From positions 1,890,001 through 1,954,000 of the forward strand of contig OY740766.1 of the NCBI GenBank assembly GCA_963513935.1: a stretch of DNA of 64,000 bases, read 5' to 3'. The DNA is from Aphrophora alni. Taxonomy: Eukaryota; Arthropoda; Insecta; Hemiptera; Aphrophoridae. A program made the position numbers and the translations under genes. Positions within the stretch are counted from its first letter, which is position 1. Every line of letters starts with the position of its first letter. Positions 39,970 through 54,000 of the stretch are shown one piece after another. A model generated the notes under the pieces. That model did no database searches and had not been told where the DNA came from. It saw only the letters and a list, made by a program, of their open reading frames with translations.

Positions 39970-40255
39970 AGATCAATGACCTAAAAGTGGATAAAACATG
40001 AATGTGGAATGTTATGGGAGCATGTAAAAAAGAAGGTTCATTTTTCAAAACACTAACTGTTTTTGAAATATCAAAAATTATAGATTTGTTTATTAAACAT
40101 TTATGCAGTGATGAATAAATTGACAGAAGTTATATTTCATTTAGTTTGTCAAAATAGTTGTCTTTCACAACCTATTCATAATTATTGTTGAATTTAGAAT
40201 CATTCTGTAAATAATTTTAATATAATAATGAAAACAACAATTTAATTATTAACTA
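37211..40255. other. Intergenic DNA, no gene
   Basis: AT-rich, with a G run near 37601-37612 and a short (AAC)n stretch near 39941-39968. No coding or repeat family recognised. Confidence 0.5.
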
Positions 40256-40982
40256 CAGTAGAACCTCTGTTAACCGGCCTCGGATTAACCGGTCCTCGGA
40301 TTAACCGGCCTATATTGTAGAGTACTGGTTGGATGAGAGTTTCCGAAAATAAATTGTAATTGAAACACCAAAGCGGAGGCGATATCAAACCACTTTGTCG
40401 ATAGCAGTATCCCATTGTCGGCGGCGAGTCAAACGACTTTGTCGATAGTAGTATCCCATTGTCAGCGGCATAAAAACTTCGCGGCATTGGCACCCGTCGG
40501 TATAGCAGACATACACCCACAAAAATGTTTGATGGGCCTTTTTTCTACGAATCATTTTAGTATACATTATGGAAAATATAACATTTCTTTTCAGTTTTCT
40601 TCTTGTCTTTGACTGGTTATGATCTACGTACAGTATATCAGTAAATAAAAATTAGTGAGTTACGAAAACGGAAGCGTGTGTTGGTTTCGTTTGAGACACG
40701 GTTAAATGTGTCAAAAGACTTGACAGAAGGGAATCTGTAAAAAAGCTTTGTAGTGTTTAATTTTTTCATGTTTGATGTATAATATACATAAAATAATATA
40801 TACGATACATTTATGTACAATAAAATGAGTTGCAATAACATCTTAATTGCATAATTCTTAGCGCTACCTAATTAAATAAGCTTTCTTTTAACTAAAACCG
40901 ATTTTTCACAGGAACCTCGGATTAATCGGCCAAACAGCCCAGGTGTCAGTCCCTACTAGACCGGTTAAGAGGGGTTCTACTG
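40256..40982 (-). mobile_element. Tigger-type MITE B, same family as 26814-27609, inverted
   Basis: Starts CAGTAGAACCTCTGTTAACC after TA (40254-40255) and ends GGTTAAGAGGGGTTCTACTG followed by TA (40983-40984). The interior matches MITE A in reverse orientation, with fewer copies of the internal minisatellite. Confidence 0.92.
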
Positions 40983-40984
40983 TA

Positions 40985-43280
40985 TTGCACATTAAATACA
41001 GTTTATTTTATTTTCAATTAGTATTTTGGCCATTTCTAAGGTGAACAATTTTTTTCCCTTGAACAATTTTATTTAAAATACTAGCTAAGCTGTCAGTATC
41101 TAGATACTTTTATTAATTTTTTTTAATTGAATAAAACATTGACCATGACACTGAATCCTGAAGATTCTGGTTATGGCAATTTGATTTATAGTTTCTCAGT
41201 TTATGTTAATTTTCTCTCAAAAAATTCAAAAACTATAAAATGTGAACTAACAGGAACTCTGTAGTTGCTTTGCCCTACCTGATAATACTAGCTAAATAAA
41301 CATAAATAATGGCATTGATGCATGCATAACCTTAATGTCTTAACTTAAATTTAACCTTAAGGGTTCTTGAACTATTTAAAAACAAATTTCCAACATTATT
41401 AGCATAAAGGAAAAATAAATAAAATTTATTCTTTTTATAGAAATATACCTTCCAATACTCTGTGTTGTGTTAAAATTAATATCTGTTACAGTTTAAATTT
41501 ATGTTTCTGTACAAAACAAGTAGCTTGTAAAAATACCAAGAAAAAACAAGTTCCTTGTAAAAATACAAGAAAAAAGTGTTTTTCAATTTAGGAATATAGA
41601 TCTTTCATTTAAGATGCAGCAAATCAAATTTTGTTCAAAATTTTTATTTTGGAACGTGAGGTTTCTTCTTTCAATAGCAATATGTAACTTTAAGCTTCAA
41701 TAAAACGAAGAGGAAAAAAACTGTTAATAAAGCACCACCACTACATAAAATATCTAAAAATAAAAACAACAAATCAGACTTATATATTAATTAGATTGTA
41801 TATATAAATAAATTTAACATAAATAAAATTTCATATTATCTGCTAGTACAAAAAAAAACTTATTTCCATAAAACGTGCATTACATCATACATTTTGAATC
41901 ACAATACAACTTTGGTCTTAAAATAACATTTTAAAATTTACTTAAAACAAGTTAACAAGTTTTCAACTCAAACTTAGACTAATATAACAGTACAATAAAA
42001 AGCTGTTCCTTCCCAGCTTTGTTTGTGCCTTGATTCACTGCCTCAATTAATGCACTCTCTGAAACAAAGTGATACAAATACTATTTAATAAAATCTACGA
42101 CTGACCCACTTGTCCCTTTGGAAACATCCATACAGTCAAATTTAGTATTGATATAACACAAGCTGATCATTGTTTTTAGAAGGAAATAGTTGTTAACTTT
42201 TTATATTTTGTGTTTATAAATGTATTTATTTCATGAAGTTCACTTTGGGGAAAAATAATGGACATAGACCCAAATAAGTATACAATTTTCTTCATAAACT
42301 TTATCTGCATGGTCATAGCTATTTATATCGAATGCTAACAATATATTGTGGCAAAGAGGTTAAGAGTTTCACCTCACAACATTGTACTTTTTTTGGTGGA
42401 AGACTATAACTGAATATATTTTTTAAATTAAAAAGTCAATCATGAGTGTATATAAGGCCTCTTGTGGTATTGTAATAGTTGCTGGATTATTATCCTAACT
42501 GGTTTGACCCTCAAGACAATTAGAGTCTCACATGTACCACTTACTAACTAACCATGGCAATACCAGTTGTGACCAGTTAACATCAACTCTAAATATTACT
42601 GTCAATTCATATTAGGTTAATTTGCACACAGATATCTTGAGTAATAAAAAAATAAAATTTAATTGAAAAAAGTTATGAAGTTAGGAATTTTAAAAAAATA
42701 ATAAATTTAAGAATGGTACCAGAAACATTATTTATTTTTGGACTTAACATTTTTTATTTTGTATTTAACATAATATTTTATCTACTAACTCAATTTTTTA
42801 TAATTTCAAAATGATCTTGCTAATTTACAAGGTTTTTTTCCAACCGATTTTGATCAAACTAATATTCCTACATATTTTGGGATGCTGATTCTAAATTAAC
42901 TAACAAATTTTATATAGTAATTAAGTTTTAGGTGATGGTGGAATATATGTACATAAGGATCTACATACATCATACATATATTAAACGAAATTGAAACACA
43001 TTAAAAAAAAATTTATAATACGTTATATACATAATAAAAATAAAGATTTAAAATCTTTTTATCTTCAAATGTTTCTAAAGTTAGTATCTTTTCACAATAA
43101 ATGGTTCGTCCATAACACCAGTATTACGCTCATCACTTGAAAAATCAATTATATTAGATTCAATTTCAGAATCACTCTAATCATTGTATGAAAAGAAGAT
43201 GTGCAATATCATTAATTTTTATATTAGCCAAGTTGATGACTTATATGTAAAACAGCAAAACTGAAGACAAGTAAGGAAAT
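40985..43280. other. Intergenic DNA, no gene
   Basis: AT-rich, nothing recognised. Confidence 0.5.
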
Positions 43281-43629
43281 GCTAACTAGGGGGGGGGGGG
43301 GACTGAACATGACCCGACGCCGAGCCCTTCATCCATACCAATATGTCATTGGCGATACTGAGAATATATAACACAAGAAGTACTAGTACGTCAAAGATGC
43401 TAATGGTGCAATATTTCACATTCTTTGATAAATTAACATTTCTTTCGATTGAATGCAGAACGTGATCAAAACTCATAATCATGATTAGGTTTGACTATGT
43501 ATTATTTTGATCGAACAGATGTACAAATAATGTGGAGTATAATAGATCTGAAAAAGAAAATAATGACTAAAGGTGTCATTATAAAACAAACTTGTATTTA
43601 AATTTAGGTAACAACCAGGAATGTTAGGA

Positions 43630-43635
<6 letters not shown>

Positions 43636-43670
<35 letters not shown>
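43636..43670. repeat. (AT)n microsatellite
   Basis: About 35 bases of alternating A and T. Confidence 0.95.
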
Positions 43671-43673
<3 letters not shown>

Positions 43674-44719
43674 CATTAGTCGTAAGAAATTAATTATTCC
43701 AAAATAAATATTGAATAGTGAAGAATTAGGAGGCGGACAGATCTGGTTAACAATAAAGAAAAACATCAAATTATCTGATTGGTTTGAAATAAGGGACAAA
43801 TCAGAAAATAGTAGTCAGAGTGGGGAAATTAGGCACCGTCAATCTAAGGAAATTAATATCAGATCTCTCTTAGACCTCTCGTGATCTAGTTGAATAATTC
43901 CAAGCAGAAAGTATGAATGAGTTTTTGTATAACATACTCGTTGCGAAAGTAATAATAAATTAACAGCTGAACTACCTAGTGATAGCGTTAGGCTGTTGCT
44001 ATCAAGTATATACAATACCCATTTATTATAAAAAAGTAACTGTAGACAGGTCAAGAGTGTTGATTTAAACAGAGTCAGTGTATATAGCGTCCTCAGTATA
44101 AGATGTCATAATCAATATTTGATTAGAAATTGAATATAACAAACTGTTTAAGTGAGAAAACAAAATCAAAATAATTCCTTGGAGTTAAAAGAAAAAGAAT
44201 AGAAAATTAACTTTTTTGATGTAAAATTAATAGATCACAAATATAAAGTTGTAAATGAACTATTTTGATTTGAAAACATTAGATTACAATTATTAAATTG
44301 TAAATGAACTATTTTAATTGCAAAGGAGTTTTTCTTTAAATATTAAAGAAAATTAAAGACTCGAGTGAAGTTAGAGTGAAAAAAACATTCAAAAATTATA
44401 TTTATGTGTTCCAGGTATAATGTGTCTAAAAATGTATAGCAGGTTGAATATTTCATAAATAATAAATTTATGTATTTAGGAAAACAAAACTCTGGGATTT
44501 TTATTAAGTACATTTATCTAAGGACCCAGGACGCGAGAAATAATTAAGTTTTGAATTTGAAGTTAAGAAATAAAAAATAATTTATAGAATCAGTAGAATA
44601 TTGCAATGCGTTGTCACCATTTAATGAATTATTTATGAAAATAAAAAGTTCATAAGAGGATAGATCATTATTTAAAAAAAATAAAATAATAAAATAAATA
44701 AATAAATAAAAAACCTTAA

Positions 44720-44925
44720 CAGTTGAGCTTATTTGACACTGCATAATAAACAATTACAATTTTATTATTATCCTAACTTTATTCCCCATTCTACAAAATG
44801 ATCACTGTGAAATGATTTAATGAATACTAATCTTCAATAATTGTAATCAGTAATCACTAATTATTAAAAATAATCATAATGATTAATAATAATATTTGTA
44901 AGCCCCGAATTGTCTCGTCCCTCGT
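44720..44925 (+). repeat. Dispersed repeat, copy 2
   Basis: Same family and orientation as 1605-1775, with extra ATTATTAAAAATAATCATAAT-like AT-rich sequence. Ends GTAAGCCCCGAATTGTCTCG. Confidence 0.7.
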
Positions 44926-45009
44926 TTCAACTTCAGTTGATGATGAAAATCGTTTATTCTGATTTTCAATGATAATTTATAAACTAGAGTTACATGCCGA
45001 AACCAAAAC

Positions 45010-45960
45010 TGATTCTTCTTTTCTGTTAAAACCCCCTCTTCATCCAGATTTAGATCATTAGAAGACCAGTTTGAATCGACAATTTTAGCCCCCCTGCGTT
45101 GGATTAATGCTTTACGTGAGCATCCTCTGTAGGATTTGAAATATCTGGATCATGCCACCATATAATTTTGTCACTTGATGTTTTCATTTTTTGGGTGTGA
45201 TTCCATACAAAAACTCCCCATGGCTTCTTTTGTTTTATTCAAGTAATGTAATCATAGAGTCTGTCTAAAATAATGACCAAATAAGGTTACTGTTACAACT
45301 CAACTGTAAAATAATATGTGCTAATCTAGCTCCAATTAAGTTTAGCTACAGTTAATATTTTCATTAGTGCAACTCTAGATTTAGCTTTCCCATGATGTTC
45401 AACTAGTAAAAAACAAACAGCAGAATAAGCTGCTTGACTTGCATCACAGAACATATGCAAAGAAACTTCTGCGTCTTCTTTATTAAATGCTACCTCACTG
45501 AGAAGAGGAACCCCTTTCAGCCAACCAACAAACTTTTATCAAACATTCTCATCTAGTTCAAAATCACAATCATCTTCAAAAACCAAGACTGTTGAATTTG
45601 TAGTTTGGGAATAAGTGTAGTTGGACAAGTAAAACCAATTGTATCAAATAGTTTCTGTGTAGCTGATAATAGGAGTCCTTCTTGCAACAATTCGGATGTT
45701 TAGCTTTTCCAGTCATATGAATTGATCTAAATTATTCCTTTTTATTCTAAAGGAAACCTAACACAGGTGTATTTGTGGAAACAGTTAAATCAGGATCTTA
45801 GTTAAACTGCGTGTTAGAGAATATGGATGTTCCTTCATCAATGTAGTGTTGAAGTTCTTCTATGCTGGGAATGACACAGCTCTCTTTTGTAAATTGTTGC
45901 AAGTCTGTATTAAGGCCTTGAACTCATAAATTAATCCGGTGTTATGCTTTGGAGGCTAAA
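45010..45960 (-). pseudogene. BEL/Pao retrotransposon relic (Pao peptidase A17/RT-RNase H region)
   Basis: The minus strand reads, with shifts, FDTIGFTCPTTLIPKLQIQQ, VGWLKGVPLLSEVAFNKEDA, EVSLHMFCDASQAAYSAVCF then VEHHGKAKSRVALMKILTVAK, followed further on by WHDPDISNPTEDAH. This is the BEL/Pao order: D-P-L-G-L-x-x-P linker, L-H-x-F-x-D-A-S active site, AKS-RVAP, then the WW-x-GP-type segment. Stops and frameshifts are scattered through it. No protease, gag or LTR was identified. Confidence 0.82.
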
Positions 45961-47221
45961 CTACTGTATTGAATTAACTTACTTACCTTTTATCATGAAA
46001 ACTCCATTTTACCATAGATTAAAACGGGACTATAACATTGCGGTGTAGAATAAAAATACTGCAATAATTATGTTAGAACATTGCACAATTTATTATTCAC
46101 ATAGACTCTAGCAACAACACTTAGGAACAAAAAACTGGCGCCACCACACAACAGCAAAGGTACCACACTACATGCTGAATGAATAATAATCTCCTCAGTC
46201 AAGAGCTGGGCTTACACTAACAGTTATTATTAGAATGGAAGGGGAGGCCGAAATCAACCGTGCAAAATCTGCAAGAAGCCTGAATCGGCCGAAAACGACT
46301 GTGCCGCAGCGAATGTGTTAAGCTGTAGTCCTCGCCTAATGGTTTTAAATGATCCTAAAATGTTGTCATCAGTCGGATTTGTATATTGTAATTCACAATG
46401 GTTGTCAGTCATCTTCCTCTTCGTCTATTTCAATTTAAATTCTTGATGGCCCAACGCCGCAGCAAACTCTAGAGCCTTTTCTTTTATTATTGAACCCGAT
46501 AATGGAAGATTTACTTAAACTTGTAAAGGGAACAAACTTGCTAAGCTAGAATGAGGAGGCTTTAGTTGCACAATAGACCATAGGGTGCGGTGCCAGGGTG
46601 TTCCTAAAAGGCTCTTTAAACTCCAAACTCAATCAATCAATGATTACAAAATATAAACTAAACTAACATTTAATGATAAATAGTAATACAGTCACTAGGT
46701 AATTTTTTACACACCAACATTCCTGATTTACTTTATATTTGTTCTTTTTTTAATAAATGTTTTGACAGAAGATAAAACTTCTTATTTAAATCTGCTTCAC
46801 GAAACACTAACCCAATATAATTGAACACAATCTAAATAAATAAAATCACTACATTCAATTTAAATTACAAGAACAATTAAGAAACCTGAACGTCTGAAAT
46901 GAGAGTCAAAGCTTCGCTGTGAAGGGTAGTAATGACGTAATGTCACACTAACACACAAGTGTAAAATTTTTTTAGAAAGCCAGTACTTTTCTATAAAAAT
47001 AAATATCAAAATTAATATAGCAAATTGTATTTAAACATTAGTTAAGAATAAAGTAGCCTACACTTTTTACAATGGTGTAAAATTTATTTGTGTGCAATCA
47101 ATACAGCACCATCAGTGAATTTTAGAAAAACCTGGTATACAAGGGAAAATTACACATTAAAAGTAGAGTTCCCAAAGTGTTAAATGTGTTTATTTAATAA
47201 CTTAATATTAATATACAAACC
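45961..47221. other. Intergenic DNA downstream of the SOCS gene
   Basis: No gene. An AATAAA on the minus strand at 47194-47189 lies only about 28 bases after the SOCS stop codon; a more distal signal may be the one used. Confidence 0.5.
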
Positions 47222-47402
47222 TCAGGAATGAGAATGAGGTGATGCAAAGGAGAAAACATGTAGCGAAGGTGATGCAGTAGTTGGATCATCATCCACTAGG
47301 TTTTCCGAGTAGTAATGGGGTGAACTTAGATAATCAATTACACGACGGGGAAGAGGTAGAGCAGGAATAAGATCTCTTCTTACTAATTTCAAGATAACAA
47401 AC
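47222..47402 (-). CDS. SOCS6/7-like exon E, SOCS box end and C-terminus
   Basis: Acceptor TTGTGTAG; stop TGA at 47224-47222. Encodes FVILKLVRRDLIPALPLPRR then VIDYL, completing the SOCS box, plus a tail of about 35 residues rich in Ser, Pro and His. It lies 7.3 kb from the previous exon. Confidence 0.94.
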
Positions 47403-48365
47403 CTACACAAGATAAAACAAATTACTATTACTGGTAAAAATAAATATAGATAAAATGCTCAATAATATGTTAACTACAAGCAATTTTTTTTTTACCTTTA
47501 AAGTTATAAAGAAAACGGTAATACCAAAATAAGTTTTTCTCTATATGATTACAATTGAAATTAACATTGAAAGTAATTAAGTTTTTCGGTTTTTTTAAAC
47601 TGAAGTAATTTATTGAACAAAATAAATAAAGTAAATTTATTCACCTTCATCAATGATAATAAATCACTATTAATTTGAAACAAACAAGATGCACCTTTAA
47701 TTTTCTTTGGAGACTGTGTTAAAACTAATTTAATTCTTATACAAAAATAATTTCATATAAAGATAACATGGAGTCCTAAGTTTTTGCACAATGGTGCCAA
47801 TATGAAATTTTTTGGAATATTTTGGTAGAATTGTGTGAGAGAAGACATTAAAAATATCATGACGGTTCTAAGAGTATGGAGTAGTTTTTGAAATTTGGGA
47901 TTAAAGAGTATTTATACTATTAGCAAATTTTTAATACGGAAATTTTAGCTATCACAATAATTCTCCTCATTGAAATGTCAACAGTCAAATTTGGGGTCGG
48001 TTTTACAAAACACAGTACAAGTTCGATAATTAGTAAAATTGGTTGGTAATTTTAAAATGGCAGCTGATTTACAAATTTAAAAAAGGATTTTGTCAAGGAT
48101 AATTTTTTAACTGTAGGTTTACATTGTTCATTTAAATAGTTTTGTATTTCCATCTTATCCAAATTTTACATGAGCCTACAATAGCTCATTTTGTGTTAGT
48201 GACCTATATATACTTTATTTGAACAAATATCAGAAGTGGACCAAGAGTTGGAGGGACTATTGGTCAAATGGAGTTTACTTTTGGTATACAACTCAATTTC
48301 TCCACCTAAAACAAAGAGCTCTCCAAGAAGTGTAATTAAACATTTTCAAATGTAACCTTACATTA

Positions 48366-48402
<37 letters not shown>

Positions 48403-50975
48403 CTACATAAAAAAAAAAGTTTAAGTTAATGAGATTATTCATAATCTGCTTTTTTTTAAATACAATCGTTTACGAGATAGTGGTGCTTGAGATAATTCGT
48501 AATGAAGTTGTAAAGAATTTCTCTCAAAAGTGGATCTCAAATATTTCATTGAATCCAAAACCGACCTGTACGGCATCAAGCGGCAGTTCCACTTAACACA
48601 TAATTAATAAATTAACTACCTTAAGAATTCCAGACATTCAAACAGAAAATTTAAAAAATCAATTTATTTCCTGACATGATTTACTAACAAAACCCATTAT
48701 CAAATTACTCTAAATTGACCAATCCATCCATGAAAATGAATACAAGAACATGAAGCAACAAACCAAGACTAATATCTTAATTTGAAAATAAGTATACAAA
48801 AGCCTAACGCCCAAGACTCGATGAGCTTAACATCATAATCCCGATATTGTGAGAAAACAAAAGAATGACGGGAAAAACGAATACTACCATTGCATCAAGC
48901 ACAGAATTTTACAATAAAAAACCTTTTCACAAAAACTCTTAGGATGTACCCGTAATTTGTTATAAATAAAAAAACAAGATCTGTATCAAGTAAAAAAAAT
49001 GGATCTCAAATATTTCATCGAATCCAAAACCGAACTGTACGGCATCAAGCGGCAGTTCCGCTTAACACATAATTAGTAAATTAACTGCCTTTCCTAATAG
49101 AATGCCCCGCCCATGACCAGCAATTAGCTTTATGATTGGTAGATAGAAATTGATAAATTGAAATGTACTTCTTTGCATATTACACTAAAATTATTATGTA
49201 AATTTGTTAATGGGATTCATAATTAGTAAGAGAAGTTATTTGATATTTTGTTGTTTTAATATAATGTATTATGTCCTTGTAAAACTTTGTTGCTTAAAAT
49301 TAAGCAATTAATCTTCCCAAATTGTTGAAGATAGCCAGACGGACTTGGAGAGTAAAAGCTTCCTGGGAGAATTGAGACTTCGGACAAGCATCCACAAGAA
49401 TTGCAAAGAGGGTGAACAAACATCGTGTATTAAGAAACTTGTGTAACTATTTCGAAGTTAGATAATTAAACTATAACGTAAAATCAGATCTGTGAGTCAC
49501 AACAATTAGAGTAAGTCTGGATTAATAATAATAAGAAGAAGATTGTAGGATTGTAATAAGATAGTTATTCTTGTTAATAAAAGTTAATTGAATCAGTAAC
49601 CATTCGATTATATTGGAAATAAAGAACTCAAGCCTAGAAAGGGTGAATCCTAATACGTTATACAGGGATTTTTACTGGTGAATACTGAACCTTGATATTT
49701 TGCTGCTTCTACCTTGATAACTCAAACTTTGGTTACTAGAAAAACTTGAATTTTGCATCTACTCTCTTCAGCTTCGAGTTATAGAGGTCCTACTCTACAA
49801 GTCTTGAAACGTGGCTCTTAATAATTTTAATGCCATTCTTCAGCTTAGTTCATGAAGACGAGCTTTTTAAATTCAGGTTCAAATGAACACAAGTATAATA
49901 TCAACTCAGGAGCTTTATCAAGTTTATTTATTCTTAAGAACATAAGAGAAGTATTCTCTTTCGACAAGCTCTATGTTCGTGAAAGCCTATAAATATTTTA
50001 TTGCTCTATCACTGAATCCTTGGTACTCTTTGCTGCTACTCTGAAGTCAATGTCATTATTTTTTTAAAATCAGATCAGTCAAATTTAAATTAATTTTTGT
50101 TTTTCAGAAACTTATGATTTTTCAGCTTGTTGAGTGAACAATTCATTAAATGGATTTGAAATTCAGTTATCTTCATTATTTCGCTTTGGGAAATAATATC
50201 TGAATGACACCAGAGTCCTTTTAAATGAGCTATTATACTACTTTTACAATTTCAGATTGTTCTCGGATAAGTGTGAAGTATGCAAAAACTTCACACTGTC
50301 TTTTGTGATACAAGATTCCCTTGGTCATAGACTTGATTTTATCAGAGACCTTAAAGATTGTTATGGAACTGTTCTATAATCCTTAAGGGGTGGATTAAGA
50401 TAATATCACCCCATGAACAAAGCAAAGCGGTTTTGGACAGTCTTCATCTTCTATACATAAACATTGGGTAATTCGGAGCAATTACTTGGTCAACCCCAAA
50501 CTTTTTCATATTTTACTACGGTCATAAGGATGTTCTCAGAAAGCAAGAAACATATAATTCAAGGCCTGCAAGGCCATCGTACAGGTTGCCGAGCGATAAG
50601 AAGGTTCAAAGTCCACACGATAACAGTGGCTTGCGGGAGACGCGCGGAAGGCCAGTTGTGACAGTACCGTTATGGCTAGTGGTTCCTCCGATAATCCTTT
50701 TTTATGTGACGGGTGTGAGAACACGTTACTTAGTTTCACGGTTTTAAGTGAAGATCAGGAAAAGTTAACATGTTTTTTGTACGAACACGGCGTTTTGCAA
50801 CGTACCAAAGTGTGTCCAACATGTGGCGGGTCGATGACGTTAAATGAAGAAAAACACACGTTTAACTGTTGGAATAGAATCGAGTCTGTGTTAACTTTCA
50901 TACTCATGACATTCACTTCAATAAACGTACGGAAGGTACGTGATTTATATATATACGTGATTTTATATATACGTG

Positions 50976-51020
<45 letters not shown>

Positions 51021-54000
51021 CAACCTGGCTAAACCTTTCGTGACATATAATAATACAGCCCTACATATTTACAGCAAAGAAAACATTATTTATTCTTATG
51101 AAGTAAGGTATGTAGTAGAGGATAAAAAAATAAAACAAGGAAAATACAGCGCCACCTTAACCTCCTAAGACCCAGAGGTGAACTACATTGTCCCGCAAGC
51201 CACTGTTATCGCGTGGACTTTGAACCTTCTTATCGCTCGGCAACCTGTACGATGGCCTTGCGGGCCTTGAATTATATGTTTCTTGCTTTCTGAGAACATC
51301 CTTATGACCGTAGTAAAATATGAAAAAGTTTGGGGTTGACCAAGTAATTGCTCAGAATTACCAAACATTGATATTTAAAGTATTCATCAGAATATTTCCT
51401 CTTCTTTGGTGGAGCACTGATGTTTCGAATTAAAAAAAAAAAAGAAGTTTTAACTTATCTCTTATTGCTAGAACAGATCTATCAGTCGCTACACCTTAGT
51501 CATCAGACTGCTTCAAAGTATGAGTTGTTGATTTTCAATTCTAGTTGCACCTCTCTTAAGAGTTCCAGTTTTCAACGATTTATCTAGGCATATTATCATC
51601 TACACGTTACTCAGTTGACTTCAATCAAATATTAATATGATGGCCTGATTTTTCAATCACATTTGAATCAAAATGCTGAAAACAGAAGCTCAGAGACGAT
51701 TCGACATTTTTCTGATGGGCAGTGACAGTTTTGGCAAAAAGGGGGAGGATATGTATGTAATAACACAATATTATTAGTGGTGGATAGGGCTGGAGACTAT
51801 CAATTCCTAGGCCTAGGCTTATTCCCCTTCCTTTTCCTCATTTCGTGAGAAGGCTATTGGACTTCCACATAGTCTCTCTTTGTAAACGAAAATTTTACTA
51901 TTTTGTTGTTATCATTTTAACCCCTTATTTTTTGGGATTTACTGCCTTATCAATATTTTTTTCGCATACCTCCAACCAGTCTGCTGTTTACCTCAGGAAA
52001 CTGCTGTCCTAAATGATCGCATATAATAGAAAAAGTTCCCTCAAGAATAACATTGTCTTAAAATGTGATTTTATATGGAATGCAATAAAAAAAGTTTACA
52101 TTTTAAAATTTGACTTACATCCTCCATCCAGTAGGAGGTTAATTTTTTTACATGGGGGTAAAAATTTTAAAAAAACATGGGGGTACTTTAAAAAAAAAAA
52201 AAAGTATAGTAGTAATCTATTAGAGCAGGCATACCATAGTTTTGGTATCTTTGCAGTTCTTTCTTCAAAAGTATTCAAGCACTTTCCATAATTTATAAAC
52301 ACTGTATTATTAATAAGGTTGTGGTTTGCAATCAAGCAGATATACAAAAATATCAAAAGAAATCCATGTTCTAATCATTCCAGGGTATAATATTCATAAT
52401 GAACATTCACTTATTACAATACCTTTAACTCCTCAAAAGTTTTGCTGAGAAGCTCTCACATGATTTTACCTGCAGATTGCCAAGCACTGCTTGCATGTTA
52501 GTAGTCTGTCAGCTAATAATCTTTATCAAGCTATATTTGAGACTATTTGAAGAAACTAAAATACACAGAACGAGTAGAAAAGCTATTTTTATCGCTACTA
52601 ATAGTCTGCCTTAACCCATTTCATTTTATTAGTTTGAAATAAATTCTGAAATCAAGTGTTTCTTCGATAAACGGCTGTCTCAACCTCAGCTGTTAGTTGC
52701 TATTGTAATAAACGCGAAGAAGTTTCCTTTTTTTTACAGTGTTTTTTATAATTTTATTGTTGTGTTTTGGAAAGATAAAAGTGAATTGTTGCATTTAAAT
52801 TATGTGTAACGATTGTTTTTGTCATTTTGTTGCTATGTTTGTATAGTTTTTGAAAGGTGTGTGTTTATCAGCTAACATTTTTATAAGTTAGTACTGTGAT
52901 TACTTTTGTTTATTTTATAATTCTTTTAATTATTTTTAAGTAAATAAAAAGTTTTTTAGTGATGGAGTCTTACAAGGGCTCATGTTATACATGAAATATA
53001 AATATTTGAATGAACAGTTGCAAGTGCTTACTAAAATACTTCAGCAGGCATTTTTACTTGCTAAAATCCCTGTGTTGATGGGTTCAAAATAATTCACAAG
53101 AAAAATACCTTCATTAGAAGTAAACTACAACTAAATTTTCTGTCCTGATTAAATATACTTACTTTTTACATGATAAAAGATAACTTATTTTTCTAAATTG
53201 ACTAAAGAATTTTTTAATAACAAAATTAAATTATAAAATTTTGTATAGAGAAAAAAAAATCTTTTATTAAAATATATCTTCAAAGTTTAATCTAGCACTA
53301 ATATATTTTAATTTAAGTTCATATCGTGGGATTAACTCAAAAGACATAAATGGAGAACTAACATTGCTAAAAAAAGGGATAAAAACACTTTTTTTTTCGA
53401 CTCAGGGAGATCAAATAGTTATTTGTGCAACTAGTGAGCAAAGGGGCACTTTTTTAAATGAGAGAAAAATATTGACGAACGAGGCTTGCCGAGTGCGTCA
53501 ATTTTATCGAGATTAAAAAAGACACTTTGCTCACGAATTGCACATTATACTTTGTCTACAGTTGTTATTTTGTGATAAAAACAGTTCATACTTTTCCTTG
53601 ATTTGACAGGAAGGAGATTTAGTTTTCCGCTAATTTAGGCGGGGTATTTGTCAGGTATTCATCCTCTGAACTGTCCATATTTTAAAACGAACTACACAAA
53701 ATATAGCAGTAGTGCTAAACAACACATCAACACTGAGTAGAAGTTCTCACGTCAAAACTGAGGTTATTTATGAACATTACAAATAACTTAGGTGTATTGT
53801 TGAGGAAACGGGATTGCCAACTTCAAAACTCGGCAAACGAAAAATACTCTCCGTGTACATACACTGTCAATCATCTTCATGAATAATTACTTCCCTTTTC
53901 AACTTTAAAACGTTGTTTTGTTGTTTTTTATGTTATTTTACATGTAAGAATTAATCTAACATACATACAGGACATTTCCTGTATATTATAAATCAATTCA

